From WM-3-3 sp041660045 (GTDB lineage Bacteria; Pseudomonadota; Gammaproteobacteria; Methylococcales; Methylomonadaceae): DNA of 64,000 nt. The notes under the pieces were generated by a model. It made no database searches, was not told the origin of the DNA, and saw nothing but the letters and a program-made list of their open reading frames with translations. Below, one piece after another: positions 26,059 to 34,807 of this stretch. The position numbers and the translations under genes are program-made. Location of the stretch: positions 682,001 through 746,000 of the forward strand of contig JBAZXA010000001.1 in the NCBI GenBank assembly GCA_041660045.1. Direction: 5' to 3'. The stretch's first letter is position 1; each line of letters starts with the position of its first letter.

Positions 26059-28293
26059 TTAACTTTCAACTAACAAGCCATCAACCCGTTGAAAGCCTCT
26101 AGGTAACAACGCACCTCTTTTAGCACGATTGCTAGTATAGCTAACTATATCTGCAGCTTTTAAGGTTAAAAACTGTTTGCCGGAGACAATTTTTAACGCT
26201 TGATTGGACGTAAATGCGGCTATGGCAACAACACCGTCTTTTTCTGCAAGTAATTCTGGCGTTGAAATTTGGATTAGCTTATTGCCTTTACCTTTAGCCA
26301 AGGCCGGTAACTCATGCACTGGAAAAATAAGCAAACGGCCTTGTACAGTCACAACTGCCAAGCTATCCGTTTCACTTTGGATGCTGGCTGGTTTTAAAAC
26401 CTTGCCACCTTCTGAGAGGGTTAACATCAATTTACCGGCTTTATTTTTACTGATAAGCTCTTTTAGTTGCACCCTAAAACCATAGCCAGCTGTACTAGCC
26501 AAGACACACCAGTCTTCCGGATTTCCCGCCAACAAATGGCTAAAGAAAGCGCCTGTGGGCGGGTTTAAGCGACCCGTTAAGGGCTCACCTTGAGTTCTGG
26601 CGGAGGCTAGATCGTGGCTAGCCAAACTGTAAGCACGGCCAGTTGAATCTAATAAATAAACTGGCAAGGTAGTGCGCGTCTTAACGGCATCCAAAAAGTT
26701 ATCCCCAGAACGGTAGGCCAAACCTATAGCATCTATATCATGGCCTTTAGCCGCTCGTATCCACCCTTTTTGCGAGAGTATGACTGTCACTGGCTCACTG
26801 GTGATCAGTTCAACACTGTCGAACACTTGTGCCGCTTCGCGGGTAACAATAGGGGAACGGCGGGCATCACCAAATTTTTGCGCATCCGCTTCCAGTTCTT
26901 TTCTGATTAAGCGGTTAAGCAATTGTTTTGAACCTAACGTGGTTTCCAAATCTTCACGTTCCTTTTCCAATTCTTCTTGTTCACCACGGATTTTAAATTC
27001 TTCCAATTTGGCAAGATGGCGCAACTTTAAGTCTAAAATTGCTTCTGCTTGCAAATCGCTTAATTCAAAACGTTGCATCAGGACTGGCTTGGGTTGGTCT
27101 TCTTGTCGAATGATGGCAATTACTTCATCAATATTTAAGTATGCGATCAGCAAACCTTCCAATATATGTAAGCGTGCCAGCACTTTATCTAATCGGTGTT
27201 GCAAACGTCGCCGAACTGTTTCAGTCCGGAATGCCAGCCACTCAACTAAAATTTCACGCAGATTTTTTACTCGCGGCCGGCCATCCAACCCAATCATATT
27301 TAAGTTAACACGATAGCTTTTTTCAAGCTCCGTCGTCGCGAATAAATGTGACATTACCGCATCAGCATCAATACGTTTGGCTTTTGGGATAATCAATAAG
27401 CGGGTTTGCGTTTCATGGTCGGATTCATCACGTAAATCCTCAATCATCGGCAATTTTTTGGCTAACATTTGCGCTGCGATCTGTTCCAACAGCTTGGCGC
27501 CAGACACTTGGTGCGGCAACGCAGTAATGATGATATTGCCTTCCTCCATTTCATATTTGGCACGCATTTTTAGCGAGCCACCACCTGTATTGTAGATTTT
27601 TTGTATATCTTCGGGCGTACTGATAATCTCAGCATCGGTAGGATAATCAGGCCCAAGTATATGTTCGTATATGCGCTCTGCTGGAGTCAAAGGATCATCC
27701 AATAAAGCAATACAAGCTTTGGCCACTTCACGTAGATTATGCGGTGGTATATCGGTAGCCATACCCACCGCTATGCCCATAGTGCCATTCAACAAGACAT
27801 TAGGTAAGCGCGCAGGCAATAATGCCGGCTCTTGTAAAGTGCCATCAAAATTATCTAACCATTCAACCGTGCCCTGCTCCAGTTCGCTCAATAAGCTTTG
27901 TGCATAGGCGGTTAATCGAGATTCGGTATAACGCATGGCAGCAAATGATTTGGGGTCATCGGGTGACCCCCAGTTACCTTGCCCATCGATTAACGGGTAA
28001 CGGTAAGAAAAATCCTGCGCCATAATGACCATGGCTTCGTAACAAGCGGTATCACCATGCGGATGGTATTTACCTAATACATCGCCCACGGTACGGGCTG
28101 ATTTCTTATATTTTGCCGCTGCCGTTAAACCCAATTCGGACATGGCATAAACGATACGGCGTTGTACCGGTTTTAAGCCATCGGCAATATGGGGTAAAGC
28201 GCGGTCTAAAATGACATACATGGAATAATCCAAATATGCTTTTTCGGCAAAATCCTTTAGCGCCAACTGCTCGTAATTTTCCTGTAACCCCAT
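26059..28293 (-). CDS. parC: DNA topoisomerase IV subunit A
   Basis: 744-aa ParC, the DNA-cleaving subunit that decatenates chromosomes with ParE. Breakage-reunion domain with the catalytic tyrosine in AMRYTESRL (~118-126). The quinolone-determining region reads HPHGDTACYEAM; E. coli ParC has Ser at the Thr position. A coiled-coil region (~370-480) and C-terminal beta-propeller repeats (from ~490, for example AGKLMLTLSEGGKVLK) follow. Length fits ParC better than GyrA (~870 aa). It follows a thioesterase gene with only 3 bases between them. Confidence 0.96.
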   Translation of the reverse strand: MGLQENYEQLALKDFAEKAYLDYSMYVILDRALPHIADGLKPVQRRIVYAMSELGLTAAAKYKKSARTVGDVLGKYHPHGDTACYEAMVIMAQDFSYRYPLIDGQGNWGSPDDPKSFAAMRYTESRLTAYAQSLLSELEQGTVEWLDNFDGTLQEPALLPARLPNVLLNGTMGIAVGMATDIPPHNLREVAKACIALLDDPLTPAERIYEHILGPDYPTDAEIISTPEDIQKIYNTGGGSLKMRAKYEMEEGNIIITALPHQVSGAKLLEQIAAQMLAKKLPMIEDLRDESDHETQTRLLIIPKAKRIDADAVMSHLFATTELEKSYRVNLNMIGLDGRPRVKNLREILVEWLAFRTETVRRRLQHRLDKVLARLHILEGLLIAYLNIDEVIAIIRQEDQPKPVLMQRFELSDLQAEAILDLKLRHLAKLEEFKIRGEQEELEKEREDLETTLGSKQLLNRLIRKELEADAQKFGDARRSPIVTREAAQVFDSVELITSEPVTVILSQKGWIRAAKGHDIDAIGLAYRSGDNFLDAVKTRTTLPVYLLDSTGRAYSLASHDLASARTQGEPLTGRLNPPTGAFFSHLLAGNPEDWCVLASTAGYGFRVQLKELISKNKAGKLMLTLSEGGKVLKPASIQSETDSLAVVTVQGRLLIFPVHELPALAKGKGNKLIQISTPELLAEKDGVVAIAAFTSNQALKIVSGKQFLTLKAADIVSYTSNRAKRGALLPRGFQRVDGLLVES

Positions 28294-28296
28294 CTG

Positions 28297-28794
28297 TTAT
28301 AAACTATCCTTTGGTAAATCTACATGTAAGGCAGAACTTTTTTCCATAAATTCCTTACGCATTTGTTTACGTGCCTCAGCTGCTTCATACAACTTTCTTT
28401 CCACTTCCGTTTCTAAATTTAACTGCGGCACAGTCACTGGTTGGCCATTGCCATCGACCGCCACCATCGTAAAATAACATGAATTGGTATGCCTTTTTTC
28501 TTCAGTCATCAAATTTTCAGCGACCACCTTCACGCCTATCTCCATGGACGTACGGCCTACATAATTGACATTAGCAAAAAATGTCACCAACTCCCCTACC
28601 TTAACGTTTTCCTTAAAAAAAACTTGATCTAAAGCGACAGTGACCACATAGGTTTTGCAGTATTTTGCCGCACAGGCATAGGCCACTTGATCTAATAACT
28701 TTAATAATGAACCGCCATGTACATTACCCGAAAAATTAGCCATGTCAGGCGTCATTAGCACAGTCATCGTTAATGACTTATCTTGTTTTATCAT
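28297..28794 (-). CDS. Acyl-CoA thioesterase (YciA/BFIT-like hotdog)
   Basis: 165-aa hotdog-fold acyl-CoA hydrolase. The active-site segment GNVHGGSLLKLLDQVAY (~23-39) carries the catalytic Asp, and VTVALDQVFFKENVKVGELVTF (~51-72) is the second family block. It hydrolyses acyl-CoA to free acid and CoA in the cytoplasm; chain-length preference cannot be predicted. A charged C-terminal tail (~130-165) extends the fold. First gene of a two-gene unit with parC. Confidence 0.9.
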   Translation of the reverse strand: MIKQDKSLTMTVLMTPDMANFSGNVHGGSLLKLLDQVAYACAAKYCKTYVVTVALDQVFFKENVKVGELVTFFANVNYVGRTSMEIGVKVVAENLMTEEKRHTNSCYFTMVAVDGNGQPVTVPQLNLETEVERKLYEAAEARKQMRKEFMEKSSALHVDLPKDSL

Positions 28795-28940
28795 TTGTAT
28801 TACTCAATCATGTCAAAATATCCGAGCTGCGGCGCAAAGCAATTTGACCCCCATTGCCTATGCAATAGCCAACACTAACCGCATCAAGGCCATTTTACAC
28901 TACGAATCCAGAAACGTTCCGATAGAATACACTTTAAGCA

Positions 28941-28970
28941 TTACCCGCTAGCCTTGGATTTTTGTATAAT
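28941..28970 (+). promoter_or_regulatory. Sigma-70 type promoter of the nadK-recN operon
   Basis: A perfect -10 hexamer TATAAT at 28965-28970 with a weaker -35 candidate TTACCC at 28941-28946 (18-base spacer). It lies 27 bases before the nadK start. Confidence 0.5.
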
Positions 28971-28996
28971 CGTTGTCATTTGGACGCGGCCTACCC

Positions 28997-29899
28997 ATGC
29001 AAATCACTTTCAACACGATTGGTATACTCGGCAAGCCCAACGATCCAAGCATTGCAGACACCTTGGCCATCGTTTATCGGTTTTTAAAGGAGCACGCCTA
29101 TCAAGTTGTCGTTGATACGGACAATGCTAAATTTCTTAATGGTGTTAATATTAATACCTGTCCCGCTGAAGATTTAGGCCAGCATTGCGATTTAGTTATT
29201 GCTATAGGTGGGGATGGTACGTTCTTAGCTGCAGCCAAAGCTATCGTGAATTATGACATACCCTTAATCGGCATCAATCTAGGCCGCTTAGGTTTTTTGG
29301 TTGACATATCGCCTCATGAATTACCCCAGCGCTTACAACGTGTTCTGCAAGGCCATTACCGTGAAGAACACCGCTATTTGTTACGCGCCAAAATCATTCG
29401 CGGGCAAGACGTTATCCAAGAAGAAACCGCCCTCAATGAAGTGGTAATCCATCGTTGGATCACACCCAGCATGATTGAGATAGTTACTAAAATAGACAAT
29501 GTTTTTCTTAACTCGCAACGTTCAGATGGTTTAATCGTTTCCACCCCAACAGGCTCTACAGCCTATTCACTTTCTGCTGGCGGCCCCATTTTACACCCGA
29601 CATTAAAAGCTTTAGTTTTAGTCCCACTTAACCCACATACCTTGACCAACCGCCCGATTGTGATTAGTGATACTGCGGAAATTGAAATTAGCTTTTGCCA
29701 AACCAAGCAAATCCATGCATTAGTGACGTGTGACCATATTGAAATTCCCGATGTCTTGATTAGTGACAAAATTTTGATTAAAAAAAATCCCAAGCCCATT
29801 AGAATACTGCATCCTGATGACCACGATTTCTTCCAGGTTCTGCGTAATAAATTAAACTGGAGCAGCGGCTACAATAACGACCATGCTATTAAACCTTAA
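28997..29899 (+). CDS. nadK: NAD kinase
   Basis: 300-aa NAD kinase that phosphorylates NAD to NADP. Start taken at the ATG at 28997 (MQITFNTIGIL), as the family begins here; upstream in-frame codons overlap the promoter. Motifs: AIGGDGTFLAAAK (~74-86, catalytic GGDG) and STPTGSTAYSLSAGGPI (~182-198). Last 17 bases overlap recN, a linkage also seen in E. coli. Secure assignment. Confidence 0.97.
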   Translation: MQITFNTIGILGKPNDPSIADTLAIVYRFLKEHAYQVVVDTDNAKFLNGVNINTCPAEDLGQHCDLVIAIGGDGTFLAAAKAIVNYDIPLIGINLGRLGFLVDISPHELPQRLQRVLQGHYREEHRYLLRAKIIRGQDVIQEETALNEVVIHRWITPSMIEIVTKIDNVFLNSQRSDGLIVSTPTGSTAYSLSAGGPILHPTLKALVLVPLNPHTLTNRPIVISDTAEIEISFCQTKQIHALVTCDHIEIPDVLISDKILIKKNPKPIRILHPDDHDFFQVLRNKLNWSSGYNNDHAIKP

Positions 29900-31565
29900 T
29901 ATACTTGACCTTGCTGTCGTCAAATCTCTGGATTTAGACTTAGCAAAAGGCATGTCCGTGCTGACCGGGGAAACTGGCGCGGGCAAATCAATTTTACTGA
30001 CCGCCCTAGGCTTAGCCCTAGGGGAGCGCGCAGATTCAGGTTACATTCGGCCGGGCTGCAAGCGCGCGGAAGTTAATTTGGAATTCGATTTGTCAGATGC
30101 TTTCCAAGCCCAGCAATGGTTGATTGAAAACCAGCTGGAAGATGGCCTCAATTGTATAATCCGGCGCGTAGTCAACGAAGATGGGCGTTCTAAGGCGTAC
30201 ATCAACAACCGGCCGGTGACCTTACAATCGTTGCAAGCCCTCAGTGAAAAACTCGTGGAGATCCATGGCCAGCATGCCCATTTAACTTTACTGGATAGCG
30301 AGATACAACGCCAACTGCTGGATAATTTTGGTAAGACATCAAACCTGCTGGAACAAGTCAACAGCTGTTACCGGCAGTGGCATGACGCCAACCGGGAATT
30401 AAGCAAATTAACAAAGGCCAGCACAGACCAAAGTGAACGTGAAGACATGTTGCGTTACCAAATTAACGAATTGCAGCAACTGGACTTAAGCAACTTCAAT
30501 TACGCACAAGTCAATGAAGAACACACAAAACTGGCTAACCTTGAACAAATATTAAGCATAGGTCAACGTCAGTTAGACTTACTTTATGAAAATGATCAAC
30601 ATGCCATCTGCAATTTGCTTTACCGGAGTATCAATGAGCTCAACCAAGCCGCACGTTATGCCCCAGAACTTAGCCAGACCAGCGCCTTACTTACTGAGGC
30701 GCATAGCCTAAGTGAAGAGGCGGCACAACAACTACGCCACTTTTTAGATGCTCAAGATATCGAGTCTAACCGCTTGGAATCTTTAGAAAAACAAATTGGC
30801 ATTATTCAAAGCTTAAGCCGTAAACATCACAGCGACCCTGAACAATTACCCGCACTAGCCTGCCAACTTGAAGCTGAATTGGATGGCTTGGCGCACAGCA
30901 GCGAACGTATCGATAGCTTACGCGCCCTTACCGCCACTAAACTGACCGAATACAATAAACTTGCTATGGCGCTAAGCACACAGCGCCAGCTCGCAGGGGA
31001 GCAGCTGCAGCAACAAATATCCGCGATGATTAAAGAACTTGGTATGCCGCAAGGTGAGTTTTTAGTCAACATCCAGCCTTTAGAAGACCCGACGCCTAAG
31101 CTTAATGGCATGGACAAAATAGAATTCTTAGTCAGTGCTAATCCAGGCTTACCCGCTAAAGCTTTGGCTAAAGTAGCCTCAGGCGGTGAATTATCGCGTA
31201 TTAGTTTAGCCATCCAAGTCACCACCAGTAATGATAAGACCACGCCAACTATGATATTTGATGAAGTTGATTCTGGTATAGGCGGCGCCATCGCAGAAAT
31301 TGTTGGGCAAAAATTACGGCGTTTAAGCCTTAACCGTCAAGTGATGTGCGTTACCCATCTACCACAAGTTGCCGCACAGGCGCACACTCATTTATACGTC
31401 GAAAAAAATAGCCAATCGACTGATATAACGGCTTCTACGGTTAAAATATTAAATGCCGATGAACGCGTTGAAGAAATTGCCAGGATGTTGGGTGGCTTAA
31501 ACATTACCCAAAACACACTGGCGCATGCCAAAGAAATGTTAGCTATAGGAAACCAAAACCAATGA
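29883..31565 (+). CDS. recN: DNA repair protein RecN
   Basis: 560-aa SMC-like ATPase that holds broken DNA ends and sister chromatids together during double-strand break repair. Walker A GETGAGKSILLTALGLALGE is at ~29-48; a coiled-coil region runs ~150-370; the signature ASGGELSRISLAIQV is at ~435-449 and Walker B MIFDEVDSGIGG at ~456-467. Length is typical. It overlaps nadK at the start and aguA (ATGA) at the end, so the three are probably one transcript. Confidence 0.97.
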   Translation: MLLNLNILDLAVVKSLDLDLAKGMSVLTGETGAGKSILLTALGLALGERADSGYIRPGCKRAEVNLEFDLSDAFQAQQWLIENQLEDGLNCIIRRVVNEDGRSKAYINNRPVTLQSLQALSEKLVEIHGQHAHLTLLDSEIQRQLLDNFGKTSNLLEQVNSCYRQWHDANRELSKLTKASTDQSEREDMLRYQINELQQLDLSNFNYAQVNEEHTKLANLEQILSIGQRQLDLLYENDQHAICNLLYRSINELNQAARYAPELSQTSALLTEAHSLSEEAAQQLRHFLDAQDIESNRLESLEKQIGIIQSLSRKHHSDPEQLPALACQLEAELDGLAHSSERIDSLRALTATKLTEYNKLAMALSTQRQLAGEQLQQQISAMIKELGMPQGEFLVNIQPLEDPTPKLNGMDKIEFLVSANPGLPAKALAKVASGGELSRISLAIQVTTSNDKTTPTMIFDEVDSGIGGAIAEIVGQKLRRLSLNRQVMCVTHLPQVAAQAHTHLYVEKNSQSTDITASTVKILNADERVEEIARMLGGLNITQNTLAHAKEMLAIGNQNQ

Positions 31566-32584
31566 TCCGCTTTCCAGCCGAATGGGAAAAACAAGCTGCC
31601 GTCTTAATCGCCTGGCCACACCACACCGGTGACTTTGGCCAGGGCTTGGATGCTGTTGAGCAAAGCTATAGTGTGATTGCGCACAGCATACGCCGTTATC
31701 AGCGCTTAATCATAGTATGTCGTGATGACGCCCATCAAAACCATATTCAAAACTTATTGGTTAGCACGGATAACATCAAGTTTATCCAAGCTATGACCAA
31801 TGACATTTGGGTCCGCGATACGGCTTTCCTAAGCATCGAAGAAGATGGTTTTAGCCGTCTGCTTAATTTTAAATTTAATGGCTGGGGTAGCAAATATCCG
31901 CATGATGCCGATGATGCTTTAAATAGTAACTTGTTAAAAGCCTACCCCTTTAATCGCGCGCGTTACTATGACATTGATTTTATACTGGAAGGTGGAAGTA
32001 TTGAAAGTGACGGAATAGGCACGATACTAACCACCCGCCAATGCCTACTAAATAGCAATCGAAACAGCGCCCTAAGCCAACAAGATATAGAACAACGTTT
32101 AACGCAATACTTTGGTGTTAGCCGAATTTTATGGCTAGACCAGGAAAACCTTTCCGGTGATGACACCGATGCCCATATAGACACGTTAGCAAGATTTTGT
32201 TTAGCCGATACCATCGCTTACACAAGCTGTGACAACCGTAAAGACCCGCACTACCGTAGCTTAAAAATGATGGAAGAGCAGCTACTGGCCTTTAAAACGC
32301 CCTCTGGCGACAACTATCATCTAACCGCTTTGCCACTACCAGAAGCCTTATTTGACGAAAATGGCCAACGCTTACCTGCCAATTATGCAAACTTTTTACT
32401 CATAAATGGCGCTTGTTTAGTGCCTGTCTATGAGGACCCTAATGACGATGTCGCCCTTGAAAGATTAAGCCTTTGCTTCCCTAGCCATGACATCGTGCCA
32501 ATACCATGCCGGCCTTTAGTGCATCAATATGGTAGTTTACACTGCATGACTATGCAGTTTCCTGAAGCCGCTTTAGCGCGATAA
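31562..32584 (+). CDS. aguA: Agmatine deiminase
   Basis: 340-aa guanidino-group hydrolase (peptidylarginine deiminase fold) that converts agmatine to N-carbamoylputrescine. Substrate and catalytic motifs: NDIWVRDTAFL (~81-91), LEGGSIESDG (~140-149), DDTDAHIDTLARF (~200-212) and the Cys nucleophile in GSLHCMTMQFP (near 331). Overlaps the recN stop by four bases. Works with AguB to make putrescine from agmatine. Confidence 0.95.
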   Translation: MIRFPAEWEKQAAVLIAWPHHTGDFGQGLDAVEQSYSVIAHSIRRYQRLIIVCRDDAHQNHIQNLLVSTDNIKFIQAMTNDIWVRDTAFLSIEEDGFSRLLNFKFNGWGSKYPHDADDALNSNLLKAYPFNRARYYDIDFILEGGSIESDGIGTILTTRQCLLNSNRNSALSQQDIEQRLTQYFGVSRILWLDQENLSGDDTDAHIDTLARFCLADTIAYTSCDNRKDPHYRSLKMMEEQLLAFKTPSGDNYHLTALPLPEALFDENGQRLPANYANFLLINGACLVPVYEDPNDDVALERLSLCFPSHDIVPIPCRPLVHQYGSLHCMTMQFPEAALAR

Positions 32585-32595
32585 AACGCTAGGCT

Positions 32596-32604
32596 TGCTA
32601 TAAT
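32596..32604 (+). promoter_or_regulatory. Extended -10 promoter candidate for aguB
   Basis: TGCTATAAT is an extended -10 element (TGN plus perfect TATAAT) in the 50-base gap between aguA and aguB. The -35 region is poor. It would give aguB its own transcript. Confidence 0.35.
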
Positions 32605-32634
32605 GTAAATCTCAAAATAAAAAAGTTTAAGGCT

Positions 32635-33519
32635 ATGAAACCCACCTTAATAGTCAGTGCCGTACAACAACTATGCGATAAAGACAGGCAAACCAATTTG
32701 GATGTTTCCATTGAATATATCCAAAAAGCGGCGGCAATGAATGCCGACTTAGTGGTATTGCCTGAACTACATTTAGGACCTTATTTTTGCCAAAGTGAAG
32801 ACCACAACGTATTTGATCAAGCCCAAGCTATACCAGGCCCTACCACCGACATACTCTCTGAGCTTGCTGAGGATTTAAAAATTGTTATTGTCTCCAGCAT
32901 CTTCGAAAAACGCGCGCCCGGCTTGTTCCATAACACCGCAGTGGTCTTTGATAAAGATGGCCGGATTGCTGGCAAATACAGAAAAATGCATATCCCGGAT
33001 GACCCAGGATTTTATGAAAAATATTACTTTACCCCTGGAGACCTTGGCTTTACCCCGATACAAACTTCAATTGGCCGCTTAGGGGTATTAGTTTGTTGGG
33101 ATCAATGGTTTCCAGAAGCCGCCCGATTAATGGCATTGGCTGGTGCAGAGTTGCTGATTTATCCCACCGCCATCGGTTGGGACCCTGAAGACACAAATGA
33201 CGAACATCAGCGCCAACTTGACGCCTGGATCACTGTCCAACGTGGGCATGCTGTTGCAAATGGCCTTCCTGTCATAGCCTGCAACCGTATTGGTTTTGAA
33301 CAAGCGCCTGATTCTGAAAATGGCATCTGTTTTTGGGGCAATAGTTTTATTACTGGCCCCCAAGGTGAAATACTCACGCAAGCCAATGCCACCGACACCA
33401 AATTACTCTCGGCAACGCTTGAAAGCGCAAGAATAGAACGTGTCAGACGGATCTGGCCCTATTTACGAGACCGCAGAATTGATGGCTATGGTGATTTGAA
33501 CAAACGCTTTATCGATTAA
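32635..33519 (+). CDS. aguB: N-carbamoylputrescine amidase
   Basis: 294-aa nitrilase-superfamily amidase that hydrolyses N-carbamoylputrescine to putrescine, CO2 and ammonia. The catalytic triad is clear: Glu in LPELHLGPYF (~42-51), Lys in KYRKMHIPDD (~113-122) and Cys in VLVCWDQWFPEAARL (~149-163). Length matches plant and bacterial AguB. It lies directly after aguA, completing the agmatine route to putrescine. Confidence 0.95.
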   Translation: MKPTLIVSAVQQLCDKDRQTNLDVSIEYIQKAAAMNADLVVLPELHLGPYFCQSEDHNVFDQAQAIPGPTTDILSELAEDLKIVIVSSIFEKRAPGLFHNTAVVFDKDGRIAGKYRKMHIPDDPGFYEKYYFTPGDLGFTPIQTSIGRLGVLVCWDQWFPEAARLMALAGAELLIYPTAIGWDPEDTNDEHQRQLDAWITVQRGHAVANGLPVIACNRIGFEQAPDSENGICFWGNSFITGPQGEILTQANATDTKLLSATLESARIERVRRIWPYLRDRRIDGYGDLNKRFID

Positions 33520-33522
33520 CAG

Positions 33523-33981
33523 CTAATACTTTATGGTAGTTCTTGCCTTAACTTTTAATAGTTGCCAGGCAAGTAAGCTCACTAAGGCGAGGCATAAGTC
33601 TTCAAGCACGCTCGTAACCCGTAAAGGCCTGCCCCAAAAAACGCCAAAGCACCCACAATTATTCAATGCAATGCCGCGCCATAAGGTTATGGCACTAAGC
33701 CCTGCGTAGCCTAAATGAAAATACAGCGTGCCTAGCACACTGGCTGTTATATAACGGCCTAAACATAGATTAATAGCTATCCAAAGTTCTGCCAAAGATA
33801 CCGCTAAGGCTATAGGTAGTAAACCTAAAGCAGGTATAGCTAACTGATAACTGGCAATCACTTGGGCAAAGCCACGGTTATCCAACAACTTACCTAATGC
33901 AGTTGCCAAAAACAACAGCGCTAAAAAAAAACGCAACCCAACAGCAAGAGTTTTGGCTAAACTTTCCTTAGACAGTGACAT
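33523..33981 (-). CDS. MauE/DoxX-like membrane protein
   Basis: 152-aa inner-membrane protein with four predicted helices (~12-30, ~48-72, ~80-100, ~120-142). It has the MauE-type motif NNCGCFG (~107-113), with two cysteines spaced CxC after the third helix. MauE helps form disulfides in methylamine dehydrogenase; related proteins act in thiol redox relays. It overlaps the DUF547 gene by one base and is the last gene of the radical SAM-DUF547-MauE unit. No mau genes are near. Confidence 0.8.
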   Translation of the reverse strand: MSLSKESLAKTLAVGLRFFLALLFLATALGKLLDNRGFAQVIASYQLAIPALGLLPIALAVSLAELWIAINLCLGRYITASVLGTLYFHLGYAGLSAITLWRGIALNNCGCFGVFWGRPLRVTSVLEDLCLALVSLLAWQLLKVKARTTIKY

Positions 33982-34769
33982 TACTGAGAGCGGCGGCTAG
34001 AATTTGCAATCGTCCAATCATAATCGATAAACTTAATCTCATAGTCTAGCGGTATGGGCGTGCTGACATATTGGTTTATATAAGTAATCAAATTGGGTAT
34101 AGCGGGCGGCTTAACAAAATCTTTACTATAAAAACTTAAAATTTCACTGAGATAAAGCGTACCTTGCTTTGGTTCCAGACGAACATTTCGGGCTTCAGAT
34201 AAAAACTTTCTGGCTTCATAATCCAGCTCAGCTGAAAGATTTAGCCCTGTAAATGGTTTCCGTGGCAGAATAGGACAGCCTAAAGAACTGCAATTTAGCG
34301 CAAAATGCACCCTAGGGTCACCCAATGGTCTTATGATGTCAGTTTCATAGTCATTTAACGACATTTCCTGTTTACCAATGATGAATTTACGCAAGACAAA
34401 AAATTCAACTTTAGCTATGCCAGCATTAGATTCAGGAATTCCGCTAGCCAGCACATTATACATAGATAAGGCATTGTAACTGTTTAAATAATGCGCTAAA
34501 CGCTCATTCGGGTTTACAAACTCAGAAGCCGAAGTATGGGCAATATAAGCAATATAGTCATCAAGATCCTTATGATCTGCTTTTAAAGCTGTAAATGCCA
34601 CTTCACCGCGCTCATTGACAAAATGGGCTAAGACCCGGGCATAGGCGGCAATCGCCTGCTCCGAATTAACAAAAACAGGCGCGTCAGGAATCGCAACCAA
34701 ATTCGAACAACCACCCATCCACATCAGCGGCAATACCATGGCTAGGATTAAGCATTTTTGCTTTAGCAT
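33981..34769 (-). CDS. DUF547 lipoprotein
   Basis: 262-aa predicted lipoprotein: hydrophobic leader followed by a lipobox-like MGGC (Cys21), then a DUF547 domain. Family blocks include LAHYLNSYNALSMYNVL (~90-106), the Asp/Asn-rich DYETDIIRPLGDPRVHFALNCSSLGCPIL region (~140-168) with a Cys pair, and YLSEILSFYSKDF (~206-218). DUF547 has no established function. It lies between radical SAM and MauE-like genes on one strand, which suggests a shared maturation or redox role. Confidence 0.85.
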   Translation of the reverse strand: MLKQKCLILAMVLPLMWMGGCSNLVAIPDAPVFVNSEQAIAAYARVLAHFVNERGEVAFTALKADHKDLDDYIAYIAHTSASEFVNPNERLAHYLNSYNALSMYNVLASGIPESNAGIAKVEFFVLRKFIIGKQEMSLNDYETDIIRPLGDPRVHFALNCSSLGCPILPRKPFTGLNLSAELDYEARKFLSEARNVRLEPKQGTLYLSEILSFYSKDFVKPPAIPNLITYINQYVSTPIPLDYEIKFIDYDWTIANSSRRSQ

Positions 34770-34807
34770 TGCATTATCCTCGGTAAAAAAGAAAACCTTG
34801 ACATGGC